Positions 1-7,426 are shown, numbered from the stretch's first letter. The stretch is DNA of 19,120 nucleotides from an uncultured Lachnospiraceae bacterium (GCA_910586755.1 CAJUJM010000082.1:1-19120), one strand, 5' to 3'. Translations and numbers: made by a program. The notes: generated by a model from the letters alone, not told the origin.

Positions 1-1
1 C

Positions 2-658
2 CGTTTTCTTGGTTCGTTTTGCGCCTTTTTAAACATGTTTCAATGGGATGAGGTATATTTCTGCTATACAGAGCCTGGCAAATATAATAAAAATGAACAT
101 GACGATTATGATCTGAAAAATACAACAATGGGGTTTGATCAGATTCCAGGTTTAGAAACATTTAGTGACAGTTCGACAGAATGTGATTGGGTAGTTTTTT
201 TAGGGTTTGAAGGATCGAGGCTAATGCGGTTGGAAGAAGAATCTCCATCCAGCAGAAGATATTCCATACCGCATATAAGTATCCCTGCAATGAAGACAAA
301 TTGGCATAATGCCGCTATGAATGCCAATAGCCAGTTTTTTGAATTAAAGATAAATAATCAAGAGAAATTAGATTATGTCTCAGCCATAAATCCTTTTGAA
401 ACATATAATAGACTTACATGTTTAAGCCATAATAATTCCAATGTGCGTTTGGTTATTTCTCCCATAGGTCCAAAACCTGTCATGTTAGGTTGTGTTATGT
501 ATGTTATTGAAAATGAAAACGAGATGCTGTTATTTGATAATCCATATCAGGAGGGAAGTAATACTGCCGAATATGGTGCATCTCATTTTTATGATCTGTC
601 ATATTTTGTGCGCTCTGTAAAAAATAAAAGGTTTATTGATGAGGAGGAAGGGGAATGA
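2..658 (+). CDS. Unrecognised protein, 5'-truncated by the window edge
   Basis: The frame is open from the window edge with no in-frame stop, and the first ATG at 35 has no convincing ribosome binding site. I therefore read this as the C-terminal part of a longer protein. From the ATG it gives 207 residues. I do not recognise the family. It looks like a soluble alpha/beta protein with alternating hydrophobic strands and acidic helices: WVVFLGFEGSR near residue 52, INPFETYNRL near 117, then LVISPIGPKPVMLG near 138 followed by a strand and the acidic stretch YVIENENEMLLF. The glycine/proline-rich LGFEG and SPIGPKP segments sit where a Rossmann-like fold would have ligand loops, but that is inference. 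The tail is highly acidic (DEEEGE). There is no signal peptide or membrane segment in the visible part. Its stop overlaps the next start by 4 bp, so the two are probably co-translated. The gene is clearly richer in A and T than hisS and later genes. Confidence 0.7.
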   Translation, partial: RFLGSFCAFLNMFQWDEVYFCYTEPGKYNKNEHDDYDLKNTTMGFDQIPGLETFSDSSTECDWVVFLGFEGSRLMRLEEESPSSRRYSIPHISIPAMKTNWHNAAMNANSQFFELKINNQEKLDYVSAINPFETYNRLTCLSHNNSNVRLVISPIGPKPVMLGCVMYVIENENEMLLFDNPYQEGSNTAEYGASHFYDLSYFVRSVKNKRFIDEEEGE

Positions 659-1089
659 AGGAAGTGGTTATGCAGGGGACAAATAACTTAGAAATATGGG
701 TGCCTGCTATTGTCAGCATAATAACATTATTTATCAATATGGCATTTTATATGTTTGCACAACCCCGTATAACATATGAAACAAGTGCAAAAGAGTCGCT
801 GTCAAAGGTATCAGTTGAATTATTAAACTATTTGGCGGAGATAATTTCTTATGAGAATTTTGACGGTGTACCAACACAAATTAGAAAATATAGTTTGCAA
901 ATCCATTTACATTTCAAAAATGGTACTTCAGATGGACAACTGGAAATTTTGTTGGAACAGATTTTTAAAGAGGCCAGAAAAAGGAAATCTTTAACATCGG
1001 AAGCTGATATTGATAAATGGAATGACAACCTTAGAGTGCTAGCAAAGGAGCTGCGTAAAAATTTGGCAAAGCATTGCGGTGCTTTATAG
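655..1089 (+). CDS. Small membrane-anchored protein of unknown function
   Basis: This 144-residue protein starts at the ATG of an ATGA overlap with the gene upstream, behind the purine run GAGGAGGAAGGGG. One hydrophobic segment at about residues 13-36 (IWVPAIVSIITLFINMAFYMF) predicts a single N-terminal membrane span. The rest, about 105 residues, looks helical and charged, with many Lys and Glu and the C-terminal stretch LRVLAKELRKNLAKHCGAL. With few residues before the span, the charged domain most likely faces the cytoplasm. I recognise no family or catalytic motif. The overlap suggests it is expressed at a fixed ratio with the upstream protein. A partner, anchor or effector role is possible but not shown. 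Base composition matches its two AT-rich neighbours. Confidence 0.75.
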   Translation: MKEVVMQGTNNLEIWVPAIVSIITLFINMAFYMFAQPRITYETSAKESLSKVSVELLNYLAEIISYENFDGVPTQIRKYSLQIHLHFKNGTSDGQLEILLEQIFKEARKRKSLTSEADIDKWNDNLRVLAKELRKNLAKHCGAL

Positions 1090-1100
1090 GAGGAAAGCAA

Positions 1101-1151
1101 ATGCAAAGCATTTCTAAAATGCCTTCCGACGTATTGACAGGTGACGCGTAG
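1101..1151 (+). CDS. Possible 16-residue leader or microprotein
   Basis: A very short ORF, ATG at 1101 to TAG at 1149-1151, encodes MQSISKMPSDVLTGDA. It is preceded by a textbook AGGAGG (1089-1094) that overlaps the upstream stop codon, with 6 bases to the ATG. No other start uses that site: the thyX start lies 88 bases further on with its own AGGAGG. The ORF ends inside the hairpin at 1141-1167. It could be a real microprotein, a translated leader for thyX, or the 3' remnant of a lost gene. The Shine-Dalgarno sequence is the only positive evidence. Confidence 0.3.
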   Translation: MQSISKMPSDVLTGDA

Positions 1152-1167
1152 CGGCGTATGCCGTTAC
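1141..1167. repeat. Hairpin upstream of thyX
   Basis: GTGACG (1141-1146) can pair with CGTTAC (1162-1167) using one G-U pair. The next bases, CGTA (1147-1150) and TATG (1157-1160), extend the stem around a GCGGCG loop, with one bulged base. It sits just before the thyX ribosome binding site at 1176-1181. A loosely similar GC-rich hairpin (AACGCCTA with TAGGCGGTT) lies after the histidine kinase gene at 18186-18212. A role as a processing site, weak attenuator or dispersed repeat is open. Confidence 0.4.
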
Positions 1168-1188
1168 AGTAAAACAGGAGGATAAGGG

Positions 1189-1821
1189 ATGAATATAATA
1201 GAACCAGGATTTGTAATAGAAGATGTAATAGATGGATATGAGATTTTAAAGAAAATAGAGCGTGCAGGCCGGGTTTGCTATAAGAGCGAAGAAAAGATTA
1301 CGGATGGATCTGCAAAAAATTTTGTATATAATATTATTAGAAGTGGTCATGAGTCGGTGATTGAACATGAGAAAATAACAGTTCGTATAATTTGTGATAG
1401 AGGGATTTCACATGAAATTGTGAGACACAGAATCGCAAGCTATAGTCAGGAAAGTACACGATACTGCAATTATAATGATAACAAATTCGGAAATGAGCTA
1501 ACATTTATTAAACCATATTTCTGGAATGGAGAGGTTGAAAAATATACGATATGGATAGAAACTATGAAATACATAGAGAAATCGTATATGCAACTGATTG
1601 CATCAGGGGCAACTCCTCAAGAGGCAAGAAGCGTTCTTCCAAACAGCCTAAAGACAGAAATTATTGTTACAATGAATCTGCGCGAATGGAGACACTTTTT
1701 TAAATTGAGGGCGGCAGAGGCAGCGCATCCTCAAATGAGGCAAATTGCGCTTCCACTATTAAAAGCATTTCAAGATAAAATACCAGTTTTATTTGATGAT
1801 TTACTGTATAATGAAATATAG
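1189..1821 (+). CDS. thyX: Flavin-dependent thymidylate synthase ThyX
   Basis: ThyX makes dTMP from dUMP using methylene-tetrahydrofolate as methylene donor, with FAD and NADPH, in the cytoplasm; it is unrelated to ThyA. The signature RHR-X7-S is present: Arg79-His80-Arg81, then Ser89, within RHRIASYSQESTRY. Downstream, LPNSLKTEI and the Arg-rich segment LREWRHFFKLRAAEAAHPQMRQIA match the conserved dUMP/FAD-binding C-terminal half. At 210 residues it is at the short end of the family but looks complete. Start: the ATG at 1189 follows AGGAGG (1176-1181) with 7 bases between. The AT-rich codon use differs from hisS and matches the two genes upstream, which suggests shared acquisition, as often seen for phage or island thyX genes (inference). 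Family assignment is secure; whether it is the cell's only thymidylate synthase cannot be seen here. Confidence 0.95.
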   Translation: MNIIEPGFVIEDVIDGYEILKKIERAGRVCYKSEEKITDGSAKNFVYNIIRSGHESVIEHEKITVRIICDRGISHEIVRHRIASYSQESTRYCNYNDNKFGNELTFIKPYFWNGEVEKYTIWIETMKYIEKSYMQLIASGATPQEARSVLPNSLKTEIIVTMNLREWRHFFKLRAAEAAHPQMRQIALPLLKAFQDKIPVLFDDLLYNEI

Positions 1822-1877
1822 TTAGACACTGCTGTCACGAAATCGTAACGAACTTGAATGAATGGGAGAGAAGAATT

Positions 1878-3149
1878 ATGCCATTAAAGAAAAAACCAGT
1901 AACCGGCATGAAGGACATACTGCCCGGGGAGATGCAGATCCGGGAATACGTCATGAGCCAGATTAAAGAGACCTATAAAAGCTTCGGTTTTTCCCAGATC
2001 GAAACCCCCTGTGTGGAGCATATCGAAAATCTCACCAGCAAACAGGGAGGCGACAATGAAAAACTGATTTTCAAGATATTAAAACGGGGCGAGAAGCTGA
2101 ATTTAGAGACTGCCAGAAGCGAAAACGACGTGGTGGACGGCGGCCTTCGATATGATTTAACTCTGCCGCTTTCCAGATATTACGCAAACAATGCCGCATC
2201 CCTGCCATCCCCCTTTAAAGCGCTGCAGATGGGCAGCGTCTGGAGAGCAGACCGGCCCCAGAAGGGGCGTTTCCGCCAGTTTGTCCAGTGTGATATTGAT
2301 ATTTTAGGCGATGCCACCTGCATGGCGGAAATCGAGCTAATCCTGGCTACCGCCACTGCCCTGAGCAAGATCTGTAAAAACGAAAAATTCACTGTCCGCA
2401 TCAATGACAGGGGAATCTTAAGGGCTATGGCCGTTTACAGCGGTTTTCCGGAAGAGTCCATGGAGCAGGTATTTATTACCCTGGACAAGCTGGACAAGAT
2501 CGGTATGGACGGCGTAAAAGAGGAGCTTTCCCAAAACGGATTCTCCAAGGATAGTATTGAAAAGTACACAGAGCTGTTAGCCACTGTCACCAACGACTCC
2601 CAGGGGGTCTGCAGCCTTGGGAAAGCCTTATCAGGCGTCCTGCCGGAAGGCGTAGCGGCGAATCTGGCCCGCATTATGGACACAGTTGCCGACGTTTTGG
2701 ATGTGGAAGCAGACTGCCGCCTGGTGTTTGATCCCACTTTAGTCCGTGGAATGGGCTACTACACCGGAACCATTTTTGAGGTTTCCGTGGAAGGCCTGGG
2801 TTATTCGGTAGCCGGAGGCGGACGCTATGACAAGATGATCGGCAAATTTACCGGCATGGATACCCCGGCCTGCGGCTTCTCCATTGGCTTTGAGCGGATT
2901 GTGGGAATGTTGCTGGACGCAGGCTTTAGCGTACCGGGAGAAGGGGAAAAGACCGCGTATCTCTTTGAAAAAGGGCTGGATCCTCAGTCTCTGGCCGCTG
3001 TTATCAAAGAGGCCATGGAAGCCAGAAAAGGCGGCTCCCGCATTTTAGTTGCCCAGATGAATAAGAATAAAAAATTCCAGAAAGACCAGCTTATGAAGGA
3101 AGGCTACCGGGAATTTAAAGAATTTTATAAAGAAGCGCTGAAAAAATAA
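1878..3149 (+). CDS. hisS: Histidyl-tRNA synthetase with a short anticodon-binding domain
   Basis: Class II synthetase charging tRNA-His with histidine in the cytoplasm. I chose the ATG at 1878 (423 residues, MPLKKKPVTGMKDILP) because GGGAGAGAAG lies just upstream; an in-frame TTG at 1854 would add eight residues. Visible motifs are RYDLT at 91-95, motif 2 with GRFRQFVQCDIDILG at 130-144, the histidine-binding loop LVRGMGYYTG at 288-297, GGGRYD at 313-318, and motif 3 GFSIGFERI at 333-341. The catalytic part is therefore intact. The region after motif 3 that should form the anticodon-binding domain is only about 66 residues (358-423) and lacks the usual late segment of the form IIGE-x-E. I recall a similar short form in related Lachnospiraceae, so it is probably a clade variant and not damage. 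aspS follows 52 bp downstream. Confidence 0.93.
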   Translation: MPLKKKPVTGMKDILPGEMQIREYVMSQIKETYKSFGFSQIETPCVEHIENLTSKQGGDNEKLIFKILKRGEKLNLETARSENDVVDGGLRYDLTLPLSRYYANNAASLPSPFKALQMGSVWRADRPQKGRFRQFVQCDIDILGDATCMAEIELILATATALSKICKNEKFTVRINDRGILRAMAVYSGFPEESMEQVFITLDKLDKIGMDGVKEELSQNGFSKDSIEKYTELLATVTNDSQGVCSLGKALSGVLPEGVAANLARIMDTVADVLDVEADCRLVFDPTLVRGMGYYTGTIFEVSVEGLGYSVAGGGRYDKMIGKFTGMDTPACGFSIGFERIVGMLLDAGFSVPGEGEKTAYLFEKGLDPQSLAAVIKEAMEARKGGSRILVAQMNKNKKFQKDQLMKEGYREFKEFYKEALKK

Positions 3150-3150
3150 G

Positions 3151-3183
3151 CCTGCATGCCGCCTGCCGGCGGCGGACTTTTAG
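3151..3183. repeat. GC-rich hairpin between hisS and aspS
   Basis: GCCGCC (3158-3163) pairs perfectly with GGCGGC (3168-3173) around TGCC, followed by GGACTTTTAG. The same stem and flanks recur at 14281-14310 with the loop changed to TATT. The start of the unit, TAAGCCTGCATGC, recurs at 14207-14219. The short T run could make it a weak terminator or an RNA processing/stability element between hisS and aspS. Confidence 0.55.
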
Positions 3184-3201
3184 TAAAGGAGATGTACATT
3201 T

Positions 3202-4995
3202 ATGGCAGAAGCAATGTTAGGGTTAAAGCGCACTCACCGCTGTACGGAGGTGACTGCCGCAGAGATCGGCAGCACGGTTACCGTTATGGGATGGGTGCAG
3301 AAAAGCAGAAATAAAGGCGGAATTATTTTCGTAGATTTAAGAGACCGTTCCGGCATCCTTCAGCTGATTTTTGAGGAAAAGGATTGCGGATCGGAAAATT
3401 TTGCCAAGGCTGAGAAATTAAGAAGCGAGTTTGTAATCGCAGTGGTGGGCAGGGTAGAAGCCCGCTCCGGCGCAGTCAATGAGAACCTGGCCACCGGAGC
3501 AATTGAGATTCGGGCAGAACAGCTTCGTATCCTGTCTGAGTCCGAAGTTCCTCCTTTCCCCATTGAAGAAAACAGCAGGACCAAGGAAGAGCTGCGTTTA
3601 AAATACCGGTTCTTAGACATCAGAAGACCGGACATCCAGAGAAACTTAATGCTTCGCAGCAAGGTGGCAACCATGACCCGGGCTATTCTGGCAGATCAGG
3701 GCTTTTGGGAGATCGAGACTCCTACCCTGATTAAGAGCACTCCGGAAGGAGCAAGAGATTACCTGGTGCCCGGCCGTGTCCACCCGGGATCCTTCTATGC
3801 TCTGCCTCAGTCTCCCCAGCTTTTTAAGCAGCTTTTAATGTGTTCCGGCTGTGACCGGTATTTCCAGCTTGCCCGCTGCTACCGGGACGAGGATCTTCGG
3901 GCGGACCGGCAGCCGGAGTTTACCCAGATCGATATGGAGATGTCCTTTGCAGATGTGGATGATGTAATCGGCGTTAACGAGCTGCTCCTTCAGAAGCTGT
4001 TTAAAGAGGTGTGCAATTTTGACCTCCAGCTCCCCATCCCCAGAATGACCTGGAGAGAGGCAATGGATCGATTTGGTTCTGATAAGCCGGATCTGCGTTT
4101 CGGCATGGAGCTTAAAAATGTTACGGAGCTGGTAAAGGGCTGCGGTTTTGGCGTATTTACCGGCGCTATTGAAAACGGCGGTTCTGTCCGGGGGATTAAC
4201 GCCCAGGGGCAGGGAGCTATGCCCAGAAAGAAAATTGACGCTTTGGTAGACTTTGCCAAGGGCTTTGGCGCTAAAGGCCTGGCCTATCTGGCAATCCAGG
4301 AAGACGGAAGCTATAAGTGCTCCTTTGCCAAATTTATGACAGAAGAAGAGCTGAAGGCATTGGCCTCTGCCATGGACGGAAAACCCGGCGATCTTCTGCT
4401 GTTTGCCGCTGACAAGGACAAGGTGGTATTTGACGTATTAGGAAATCTGAGATTGGAGCTGGCAAAGCAGCAAGATTTGCTAAAAAAGGATGATTTTAAA
4501 TTCCTGTGGGTAACCGAGTTCCCTCTGTTAGAGTACTCAGAAGAAGAAAACCGCTATGTGGCCATGCACCATCCATTTACAATGCCTATGGACGAGGATC
4601 TTCCCCTGATTGACACCAACCCGGGAGCAGTTCGCGCCAAGGCCTACGATATCGTATTAAACGGCACCGAGATGGGCGGCGGATCGGTCCGTATCCATCA
4701 GGCCGACATTCAGGCCAAGATGTTTGAAGTGCTGGGCTTTACCCCGGAGCAGGCAAACCAGCAGTTTGGTTTCCTGTTAGAGGCATTTAAGTATGGCGTG
4801 CCGCCTCATGCAGGTCTGGCTTACGGCTTTGATCGCATGATCATGCTGATGGTAGGAGCAGATTCCATCCGTGATGTTATCGCCTTCCCCAAGGTAAAAG
4901 ATGCTTCCTGTTTGATGACCGAAGCTCCCACCCCGGTGGCCCCCAAACAGCTGGAAGAATTGGGAATTGAGGTTTCCGGGAAAGAAGAATCATAA
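3202..4995 (+). CDS. aspS: Aspartyl-tRNA synthetase
   Basis: Bacterial-type class IIb synthetase that charges tRNA-Asp; some members also misacylate tRNA-Asn for later amidation, which cannot be decided here. The order is standard: an N-terminal OB-fold anticodon domain (about 10-110, with GWVQKSRNKGGIIFVDLRDRSG), a linker, class II motif 1 around 150-175, motif 2 with FQLARCYRDEDLRADRQPEF at 221-240, the bacterial GAD insertion domain in the middle, and motif 3 AYGFDRMIMLMVGADSIRDV near the C-terminus. The 597-residue length is normal for the bacterial type. The ATG at 3202 follows AAAGGAG (3185-3191) at 10 bases. It forms a pair with hisS, as commonly in Firmicutes, and the unit ends at the terminator at 5004-5049. 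I saw no T-box leader before either gene. Confidence 0.97.
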   Translation: MAEAMLGLKRTHRCTEVTAAEIGSTVTVMGWVQKSRNKGGIIFVDLRDRSGILQLIFEEKDCGSENFAKAEKLRSEFVIAVVGRVEARSGAVNENLATGAIEIRAEQLRILSESEVPPFPIEENSRTKEELRLKYRFLDIRRPDIQRNLMLRSKVATMTRAILADQGFWEIETPTLIKSTPEGARDYLVPGRVHPGSFYALPQSPQLFKQLLMCSGCDRYFQLARCYRDEDLRADRQPEFTQIDMEMSFADVDDVIGVNELLLQKLFKEVCNFDLQLPIPRMTWREAMDRFGSDKPDLRFGMELKNVTELVKGCGFGVFTGAIENGGSVRGINAQGQGAMPRKKIDALVDFAKGFGAKGLAYLAIQEDGSYKCSFAKFMTEEELKALASAMDGKPGDLLLFAADKDKVVFDVLGNLRLELAKQQDLLKKDDFKFLWVTEFPLLEYSEEENRYVAMHHPFTMPMDEDLPLIDTNPGAVRAKAYDIVLNGTEMGGGSVRIHQADIQAKMFEVLGFTPEQANQQFGFLLEAFKYGVPPHAGLAYGFDRMIMLMVGADSIRDVIAFPKVKDASCLMTEAPTPVAPKQLEELGIEVSGKEES

Positions 4996-5003
4996 AATAA
5001 TAA

Positions 5004-5049
5004 AAAACCGCTGCGCTCAGGTAAATTCCTGAAACCGCAGCGGCTTTTT
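5004..5049 (+). terminator. Bidirectional intrinsic terminator after aspS
   Basis: CCGCTGCG (5008-5015) pairs with CGCAGCGG (5036-5043); TCAGG/CCTGA (5017-5021 with 5028-5032) extends the stem around TAAATT. A CTTTTT run follows on the plus strand, and the A run at 5002-5007 gives a T run on the minus strand. It therefore can also end the Crp/Fnr gene that converges from the right. Confidence 0.9.
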
Positions 5050-5058
5050 GCATGATAT

Positions 5059-5100
5059 TGGCTTAACCAGGGAGACCCGATTAAGTGTTCACACTAAGTC
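5059..5100. repeat. Divergent copy of the dispersed hairpin (copy E)
   Basis: CTTAA (5062-5066) and TTAAG (5082-5086) flank a 15-base loop containing GGGAGACCCGA. The sequence continues as TGTTCACACTAAGTC, which resembles the flank CAAGTGTTCACATTATACC at 9947-9965 and 10041-10059. Within it, AGTGT-TC-ACACT is a small inverted repeat. It overlaps the stop region of the Crp/Fnr gene. The match to the other copies is partial, so membership is tentative. Confidence 0.4.
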
Positions 5101-5784
5101 ATGGTTATGCATTAAGCTGACCAATAACTCTTCATTTTTTATTATGATATAACTATCTTTCCGGTCAATGGCTCCCAATTCCTTTAACTTCTTGGCCAGA
5201 CGGCTTACGGTGACAGGATGCATCCCCAGATATTTGGAAACCTCTGCAAAGGAGAATTCTTTGGGGATTACATAGCAGCCGCCTTTTTTTATGCGGCAGC
5301 TTAACAGCCACTGGCAGAACTGAGCAGTCCGGTTGCCGTCCATGGTAATATGGAATTTGCTAATCAGGGCTAAATAATTGTAGGTCATAGAGCTTAGGAT
5401 TCCTTTGCAGAAATCCGGCGATTCTGACATCAGGTGCTGAAACTGCTGTTCTGTAATCCGATAAAATACGCAGTCTGTTTTTGCTATGGCCCAACACATT
5501 TGAGGGGCTATCACATAACCTAAGTCGCGGTTTTGGTTCCAGTCATCAGAAAACATCCGCGTCAGAGCGCCGGCAAATCCGATTACCCGCTTCTCATTAA
5601 AATACAGATGGATCCGTTCCTCACCGGAATCATTGTAACTGATCAGGGAAGCAATTCCCTGATCCAGATAACAGACAGTCTGGGTGATTCCATCGACTAA
5701 CGGATTGCAGATATATTCCCCTCTTTTTGCTTCTTTGCGTGTGCCGGCCTTCAAAAAATCTGCCCTTATATTATACTTCTCCAT
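5089..5784 (-). CDS. Crp/Fnr-family transcriptional regulator
   Basis: A 231-residue regulator with an N-terminal cyclic-nucleotide-binding-type beta barrel (about residues 20-115) and a C-terminal winged helix. The recognition region is FSFAEVSKYLGMHPVTVSRL at about 177-196, the typical Crp/Fnr HTH with the TVSR pattern. I saw no Fnr-type N-terminal cysteine cluster, so an oxygen-sensing iron-sulfur form is unlikely; the effector is unknown. Start: the ATG at 5784 follows GGGGGAGGG on the minus strand; an upstream in-frame start at 5817 would put poorly conserved residues ahead of this site. It is transcribed divergently from the anion transporter at 5944, which suggests it controls that gene. 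The last codons and the stop lie at the edge of a hairpin repeat (5059-5100). Confidence 0.88.
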   Translation of the reverse strand: MEKYNIRADFLKAGTRKEAKRGEYICNPLVDGITQTVCYLDQGIASLISYNDSGEERIHLYFNEKRVIGFAGALTRMFSDDWNQNRDLGYVIAPQMCWAIAKTDCVFYRITEQQFQHLMSESPDFCKGILSSMTYNYLALISKFHITMDGNRTAQFCQWLLSCRIKKGGCYVIPKEFSFAEVSKYLGMHPVTVSRLAKKLKELGAIDRKDSYIIIKNEELLVSLMHNHDLV

Positions 5785-5823
5785 AACACACCCTCCCCCT
5801 AAAAGCCAATATATCATATTGCT

Positions 5824-5829
5824 ATTATA
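5824..5829 (-). promoter_or_regulatory. Minus-strand -10 box for the Crp/Fnr gene
   Basis: The minus strand reads TATAAT from 5829 to 5824, about 40 bases ahead of the ATG at 5784. No good -35 hexamer lies 16-18 bases upstream, so the promoter may be weak or activator-dependent. Confidence 0.45.
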
Positions 5830-5900
5830 CTATATAATCCCATAAATCGCCATAAAAACAGAAAGTAATTAGCCACCGCTATTGGAACAGGCAAAAAAAA

Positions 5901-5918
5901 TATGTTAATGTTATAACA
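5901..5918 (+). promoter_or_regulatory. Promoter/operator region of the anion transporter
   Basis: TGTTATAACA at 5909-5918 is a perfect 10-bp palindrome directly after the AT-rich TATGTTAAT, and TTGGAA (5882-5887) could be a -35 box 16 bases before GTTAAT (5904-5909). A symmetrical site in this divergent gap is where a dimeric Crp/Fnr regulator would be expected to bind. The binding protein is inferred from position only. Confidence 0.4.
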
Positions 5919-5943
5919 AACAAAAAACGGAGGGACGAGTGTG

Positions 5944-7404
5944 ATGAAACAGAATAGTAATAAGATGTACCTGAATGCAGTTGTCGGCCTTGTATTGATG
6001 CTGGGGTTCCGCTATCTGCCTATGGAAATGCCAGGGATTACTCCTATTGGAAAACAGATCTTTGGGATTTTCCTGGGAACCTTATATCTTTGGACGACTA
6101 TGGATCCGGTTATTGCCAGTTTGCTGGCTATCTTTATGATCGGGGCATCAGACTATGCGCCCATGGGCCAGGTTCTAAGCGGGACCTTCGGCAATCCCAT
6201 GGTAGTTCAGATCTTCTTTATGATGATCTTAATGAACTCCCTGCAGACCAACCGTATCAGCGCATATATCGGCCGGTTCTGTATGACCAGAAAGATTATG
6301 ATTGGAAGGCCGTGGGTATTTACTACGGTGATGTTTATCTCTTCCGTTTTGATCTCAGGATTTGTAGGCGCTTTTGCTCCGATTTTCTTATTCTGGCCTA
6401 TTCTTTATGAAGTATTTAGCGATATCGGAATGGAGCAATATGAGGCGTATCCAACTTTAATGGTGATCCTGATCCCGGTTGCCTGTGCAATTGGCTTTAC
6501 CATCCCGCCTTATATGAGTAATGGCTTGGCATTGATCACCAACTATGCCACCATTTCGCCTAACTTTTTAGGCAAGCAGGTTATCATCAATAACGGACAG
6601 TGGCTTTTTGTATCTCTCAGCTATGCTATGATTAGTTCTGCCGCCATCATTGCCCTCTGTAAATTTGTGTTCCGTCCGGATGTAAGTAAGCTGAAAAACC
6701 TGACTTTAGAGCAGTTAAACCGTAATCCCCTCCCGCCGTTAAATATGAAGCAGAAAGTAGTGGCAACCTGTTGTGCAACTATGATGGTCTGCATGCTGCT
6801 GCCCAGTATTATCCCGTCCTTTCCCGGCATGGCATGGCTCAGCGCAAATTCCTATGGCCTGGTTATTCTGTTTACCATTATCGCCTGTGCTGTTCAGGTA
6901 GATGGAAAGCCTGCATTCACTATCAAAGAAGGCATTGGAAACTTTGCCTGGGGAACATTCTTTATGATGGTTTCCGCAATCTATATTGGCAGCGTTCTCA
7001 CCAATGAAAGTACTGGCGTGGTAGTCTTTTTAAATACGATTCTTTCTCCCATTTTTGGAGGAATGAATATGGTGATGTTTAGTATTGTCCTGCTTGGCAT
7101 CGGATGTCTGCTGACCAATATCTGCAACTCTCTGGTAATTGGTATGCTGCTTCAGCCGGTTATTGCTACCTATTGTGCCCAGACCGGAGTAAATTCTGCT
7201 CCTCTGGTTGCGATTATGAGCATATTTGTACTGTCCTGCGCTATCGCAACTCCTGCGGCATCTCCGTTTGCAGCTATGATGTTTGGAAATAAAGAGTGGC
7301 TCCATGCAAAGGACATTTACAAATACAATGTAGTAATTGTGGCAATGGAGCTGGCATTGGTTCTGCTGATTGGCCTTCCGTTAGCCAATGCCATTATTCA
7401 CTGA
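5944..7404 (+). CDS. DASS/SLC13-type anion:sodium symporter
   Basis: A 486-residue integral membrane protein with about 11-13 hydrophobic segments and little soluble sequence. The layout fits the divalent anion:sodium symporter (DASS, SLC13) family, which imports dicarboxylates, sulfate or related anions. Asn/Thr/Pro-rich re-entrant segments are visible in two related halves, one with TIPPYMSNGLALITNYATIS near 183-202 and one with LLTNICNSLVIGMLLQP near the C-terminus, close to family SNT-type motifs. The longest cytoplasmic loop is probably FRPDVSKLKNLTLEQLNRN. The substrate cannot be read from sequence; a di- or tricarboxylate is a reasonable guess. GGAGGG (5930-5935) serves either the ATG at 5944 or the GTG at 5941 just before it; I prefer ATG. 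The gene is divergent from the Crp/Fnr regulator and ends at a strong terminator. Confidence 0.85.
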   Translation: MKQNSNKMYLNAVVGLVLMLGFRYLPMEMPGITPIGKQIFGIFLGTLYLWTTMDPVIASLLAIFMIGASDYAPMGQVLSGTFGNPMVVQIFFMMILMNSLQTNRISAYIGRFCMTRKIMIGRPWVFTTVMFISSVLISGFVGAFAPIFLFWPILYEVFSDIGMEQYEAYPTLMVILIPVACAIGFTIPPYMSNGLALITNYATISPNFLGKQVIINNGQWLFVSLSYAMISSAAIIALCKFVFRPDVSKLKNLTLEQLNRNPLPPLNMKQKVVATCCATMMVCMLLPSIIPSFPGMAWLSANSYGLVILFTIIACAVQVDGKPAFTIKEGIGNFAWGTFFMMVSAIYIGSVLTNESTGVVVFLNTILSPIFGGMNMVMFSIVLLGIGCLLTNICNSLVIGMLLQPVIATYCAQTGVNSAPLVAIMSIFVLSCAIATPAASPFAAMMFGNKEWLHAKDIYKYNVVIVAMELALVLLIGLPLANAIIH

Positions 7405-7426
7405 TTTTCTAAAAATTCCATGCTAG

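Noticed and set aside
849..1106. Minus-strand 85-residue ORF
   Set aside because: It is antisense to the membrane-anchored protein gene, which has an overlap start and coherent domain pattern.
1822..1877. T-box leader for hisS
   Set aside because: The gap is only 56 bases and lacks the T-box AGGGTGGNACCGCG sequence; none was seen before aspS either.
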